Below are positions 28,362 to 30,467 of a DNA stretch of 30,467 nt, piece after piece. The notes under the pieces are model-generated. The model was not told the DNA's origin and ran no database searches. It saw nothing but the letters and a program-made list of their open reading frames with translations. The stretch is from a virus. Made by a program: the position numbers and the translations under genes. Location of the stretch: IMG/VR virus record IMGVR_UViG_3300042981_000030, positions 1-30,467 of that record. One strand, given 5' to 3'. How positions within the stretch are numbered: position 1 is the first letter of the stretch; each line of letters begins with the position of its first letter.

Positions 28362-28460
28362 ATGTGGTATGCTATTCTTGCAATCTTAATGCTGCTTGTT
28401 GGTTTTCTCATTGGAGCTGGTCCATCTGCACCAACTGGAACTAGGAGGCCCGGAGAATGA
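28362..28460 (+). CDS. 32-residue membrane peptide
   Basis: ATG 28362 has GGAG six bases upstream, a good site. The product is one hydrophobic helix (MWYAILAILMLLVGFLIGAG) with a short polar tail (PSAPTGTRRPGE). It overlaps the next gene by four bases (ATGA). The role is unknown. Confidence 0.55.
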   Translation: MWYAILAILMLLVGFLIGAGPSAPTGTRRPGE

Positions 28461-28915
28461 AGATGACCGAAGCCGAAATGCAGAAGGCCAAAGTACCAAC
28501 GTTTGATACTATTGAGCAGCTAACAGAGTATATTAATAACCTAGTTAATCAGCAGCATGACTATGGTACATGCGTCTATGCAATGAGTATGGCTTCTGTT
28601 GCCACATTTAATTTCATTGCTCATAAGCTAGGCGTTACTGGCTTTCAAGCTAGTTGTGCTGATCTTGATTTCCTTGCCCGCGTTAGAGACATGAAGCTTG
28701 GCTTCATTGTTCTTAATGGCAGAGATCTCATGTATCCACAATACGATTTGCATAAAAGGCTTGAAGATTTTATTGACCAAACTATGTCCTCACCAAATTT
28801 CTTGTCCGAAGTTCGTAAGAGTCTCAACGAAGATGGTGCAGTTCCAATAGTACGAGAACATTGGAAGTCTATACTACAGCGAGCTGAAGATGCTAATAAT
28901 AACCAAAAGCCGTGA
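28457..28915 (+). CDS. Widely conserved phage protein of unknown function
   Basis: The 152-residue protein has the motif string HDYGTCVYAMSMASVATFNF, KLGVTGFQASCADLDFLARV and YPQYDLHKRLEDFI. I know it from many phages (often annotated hypothetical) with almost the same order: YGTC, A-A-FN, KLGVTGFQASCADLD, YPQYDL. It is helical and soluble with three Cys, perhaps a metal or cofactor site. ATG 28457 has CGGAG close upstream and overlaps the preceding stop. Confidence 0.8.
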   Translation: MKMTEAEMQKAKVPTFDTIEQLTEYINNLVNQQHDYGTCVYAMSMASVATFNFIAHKLGVTGFQASCADLDFLARVRDMKLGFIVLNGRDLMYPQYDLHKRLEDFIDQTMSSPNFLSEVRKSLNEDGAVPIVREHWKSILQRAEDANNNQKP

Positions 28916-29165
28916 CCCGCAAGGCGACTTTGTAACATGCGATAACTGTCGCAAAGATATACTCATTAGTTACATGATACATTCTGATCGCGAAGATCTC
29001 TTTGCAAGTGAAAGCTTGCTGTTTTGCGGTAACTGTCTTAAGCGATTCGCTAAGATGTTGCCAAGAGCTGTTGAACAAGCATTGAAGATTGAAATTAAAG
29101 TTAATGAAGATAAAGTAATCAATATCTTCAAAGCTAGTCCAGCAAAGCGCAAACCTGCCTCTTGA
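28890..29165 (+). CDS. Zinc-ribbon-like protein, 91 residues
   Basis: ATG 28890 overlaps the preceding gene by 26 bases. CDNCRKDI (about 17-24) and FCGNCLKRF (about 45-53) form a zinc ribbon with a strand spacer. The C-terminal half is a basic helix-strand part (LPRAVEQALKIEIKVNEDKV). The stop codon TGA lies in the -35 box of promoter P8. The ribosome site is weak. Confidence 0.65.
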   Translation: MLIITKSRDPQGDFVTCDNCRKDILISYMIHSDREDLFASESLLFCGNCLKRFAKMLPRAVEQALKIEIKVNEDKVINIFKASPAKRKPAS

Positions 29166-29190
29166 CAAACCGGGGCAAATGTGTTATCTT
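29162..29190 (+). promoter_or_regulatory. Promoter P8, TTGACA-N17-TATCTT with extended -10
   Basis: TTGACA (29162-29167) holds the stop codon of the preceding gene. TATCTT (29185-29190) follows after 17 bases, with TG one base before it. It starts the unit beginning at 29232. Confidence 0.75.
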
Positions 29191-29231
29191 AGATTCATCC
29201 GAACCAATCACCCTTAATCCAATACAAAACT

Positions 29232-29579
29232 ATGAAAAAGCTTGATGCAATTTTCAAAGCACTAGACTTTGCTAAGTTTAGTGATCGTGCTATCGGCAAT
29301 CATTTTGTCAAGGCACTTAACGCACTTGAGGATGATCTTACCGAACGTGAGTATGAGCCCGGTTCGGAAGCAGAGGAAGCTTTCTTTGCGCTTGAAGCTG
29401 AAGTCAATGATGCACTAGAGAAGCAAGCAGAAGCAGAGCCGGAAGAGAGTGAAGATGAGTCTGATGAGGTTGAGAAGTCAATGGACGACGAGTTGATTAA
29501 TGAACTCGATGCTGAGGAAATTGAAGAGGACGATGAGGATGGAACTCTTGAGGATGAGGATGAAGTAGAACAGGAGTAA
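29232..29579 (+). CDS. Acidic protein, 115 residues
   Basis: ATG 29232 comes about 35 bases after the expected transcription start, without a clear ribosome site. The first 50 residues are mixed and helical (KLDAIFKALDFAKFSDRAIG). From about residue 45 Glu and Asp dominate, and the last 50 are almost purely acidic, ending EDEDEVEQE. Such tails occur in histone-like-binding, DNA-mimic or ssDNA-binding-partner proteins. It is the first gene of a unit with its own strong promoter, so it should be abundant. The function is unknown. Confidence 0.7.
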   Translation: MKKLDAIFKALDFAKFSDRAIGNHFVKALNALEDDLTEREYEPGSEAEEAFFALEAEVNDALEKQAEAEPEESEDESDEVEKSMDDELINELDAEEIEEDDEDGTLEDEDEVEQE

Positions 29580-29580
29580 T

Positions 29581-30000
29581 ATGCCGATCACTATTCCAGA
29601 AGTTTGTAATTGCTCTGTTGCTGAGATTACAACGCCAGATGGTACGATGTTTGTTACCATTCTTGAGTTAAATAACAAGCCTATTGGATTCCGCTTAGAA
29701 ATTGGCAAGTCTGGTTCCACGCTTCGTGCATGGTGCGAAGCAGTTGGACAGCTTGCAACCTTAGCTATTCAAGCTGGAATCTCTTTAGATGATATAATTA
29801 CAGAGCTTAGTAATTTGTCCAGTGATAAGCTTGTCTTTACAGGCAAGCAAGTACCAGTAAGAAGTGGCCCGGATGGCTTTGTCGTAGCTCTTATGCGCTA
29901 TCGTCAATCTAAATATGATGAAATGCTTGGCGTCCTTGGTGTAAATAATACGAAGCGGCGCCGTCCACCTAAACTGAATCAATTAAATGTGGACGATTGA
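29581..30000 (+). CDS. Stand-alone TSCPD-domain protein
   Basis: ATG 29581 follows AGGAG and the preceding stop. The centre (FRLEIGKSGSTLRAWCEAVG, QLATLAIQAGISLDDIITEL) matches the TSCPD domain, best known at the C-terminus of B12-dependent ribonucleotide reductases (NrdJ) and in separate small proteins. The G-K-S-G-S/C-x-R core is intact. Here it is not fused to a reductase. It may modulate a host or phage reductase encoded elsewhere. The C-terminal tail is basic (TKRRRPPKLNQ). Confidence 0.75.
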   Translation: MPITIPEVCNCSVAEITTPDGTMFVTILELNNKPIGFRLEIGKSGSTLRAWCEAVGQLATLAIQAGISLDDIITELSNLSSDKLVFTGKQVPVRSGPDGFVVALMRYRQSKYDEMLGVLGVNNTKRRRPPKLNQLNVDD

Positions 30001-30172
30001 AAGATTGTTCGTGCGCTCGGGTCAAGTTGTATTATCAGTTAATCATAACGATCAAGTAGTGGGTTCATTTCTTGTAGACGAAACAGATACAAAAAGTCTA
30101 GCACTTTGGCAAGAGATTAACAATCAACTAAGCAAAGAACAAAGTGCTGAAACTAACGCCAGAATTAATTGA
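29987..30172 (+). CDS. Hypothetical protein, 61 residues
   Basis: ATG 29987 overlaps the TSCPD gene by 14 bases. The protein begins with strands (MWTIERLFVRSGQVVLSVNH, DQVVGSFLVDETD) and ends in a polar helix. No family is recognised. It overlaps the next frame by 29 bases. Confidence 0.55.
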   Translation: MWTIERLFVRSGQVVLSVNHNDQVVGSFLVDETDTKSLALWQEINNQLSKEQSAETNARIN

Positions 30173-30467
30173 GCACTTAGATAAGTTAGCTCCGAGTCCA
30201 AAGGAGCTTGCAGCTAAGGTGTTCAACATCCTTAAGGCTCAGCATAGTGAGCTAACAGATTACGAAATCTCATGTTTCTGTGTTGAGTTCTTAGGGATGA
30301 TGGTGTTACAAGAATATGAATTTCTATTAGCCCCTGTCAAAACATTGTCTAAAGACTTCTACTATTCTCATTACCTGAGAACCTACGAACACATATGGGC
30401 ACAGATTGGGGAACAGGCGTTGACGAAAGAGGACACTATCAAGTCTGGCCCATCCGAAATTTCAAAC
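30144..30467 (+). CDS. Hypothetical protein, cut by the right edge
   Basis: A frame of 108 codons opens with GTG at 30144 and continues to the window end without a stop. The protein is helical (LKLTPELIEHLDKLAPSPKE, TDYEISCFCVEFLGMMVLQE, DFYYSHYLRTYEHIWAQIGE). The start is uncertain because no strong ribosome site is seen; the overlap with the preceding gene fits the style of this block. Confidence 0.6.
   Translation, partial: MLKLTPELIEHLDKLAPSPKELAAKVFNILKAQHSELTDYEISCFCVEFLGMMVLQEYEFLLAPVKTLSKDFYYSHYLRTYEHIWAQIGEQALTKEDTIKSGPSEISN

Noticed and set aside
28893-29168. Minus-strand frame of 91 codons
   Set aside because: Exact antisense shadow of the zinc-ribbon gene at 28890, and it would start within promoter P8.
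1-30467. Integrase, transposase, toxin-antitoxin or anti-phage defence genes
   Set aside because: None of the translated frames show the motifs of these families.

Overview
The window looks like part of a tailed double-stranded DNA phage genome. It has no ribosomal or metabolic host genes, almost no space between genes, many ATGA and TAATG stop/start overlaps, and two opposed gene blocks. The head and tail gene set (large terminase, portal, scaffold-like protein, major capsid protein, adaptor, a large beta-rich tail protein, no visible tape-measure gene) suggests a short-tailed, podovirus-like particle. The host is probably Gram-negative: the lysis genes include an M15 endolysin without a secretion signal and a lipobox lipoprotein. 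It uses ordinary sigma70-type promoters, AGGAG-type ribosome sites and classical TGTGGATAA DnaA boxes. I cannot name the host. No integrase, transposase, CRISPR array or recognisable repressor is present.

Left block (1-19616, minus strand). Transcription runs from about 19.66 kb towards base 1 and carries late genes: a probable virion protein, a terminase-small-subunit-like HTH protein, three small proteins, TerL, portal, a small overlapping protein, scaffold, capsid-associated proteins, major capsid protein, adaptor, tail and fibre-like proteins, a DUF3008-type microprotein, a lysis cassette (two small membrane proteins, endolysin, lipoprotein, coiled-coil membrane protein), more fibre-like proteins, a large tail protein, a GNAT-fold protein and a Gly/Ala-rich protein that runs off the left edge.

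Centre (19617 to about 22.1 kb). This control region is mostly noncoding. In order it holds a candidate late promoter on the minus strand, a cluster of palindromes that look like operators, two DnaA boxes, three tandem plus-strand promoters, a small basic gene, a T-arm-like hairpin, a CTAG-rich and highly foldable leader, two tiny genes, a strong candidate replication origin (DnaA boxes, a 24-bp pure A/T run, and inverted arrays of CTCCAAW/WTTGGAG), and a tRNA-like RNA with its own promoter.

Right block (about 20.4 kb to 30467, plus strand). These are early-type genes: many tiny proteins, several of them zinc-ribbon types, a SNF2-family helicase, a stand-alone TSCPD-domain protein, an acidic protein, and a last gene cut by the right edge. 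Transcription units are marked by a repeated promoter, CTCTTGACA-N17-TATCTT. One unit (22.92-23.58 kb) ends in a strongly predicted structured RNA: a 12-bp closing helix, two inner hairpins and a possible pseudoknot, followed by a textbook intrinsic terminator.

The best candidates for undescribed biology are the structured RNA at 23423-23536, the tRNA-like RNA at 22005-22117 with two mutually exclusive inner helices, the CTAG-rich folded leader, and the symmetric origin. All structure statements come from reading complementarity by eye; no folding program or database search was run.
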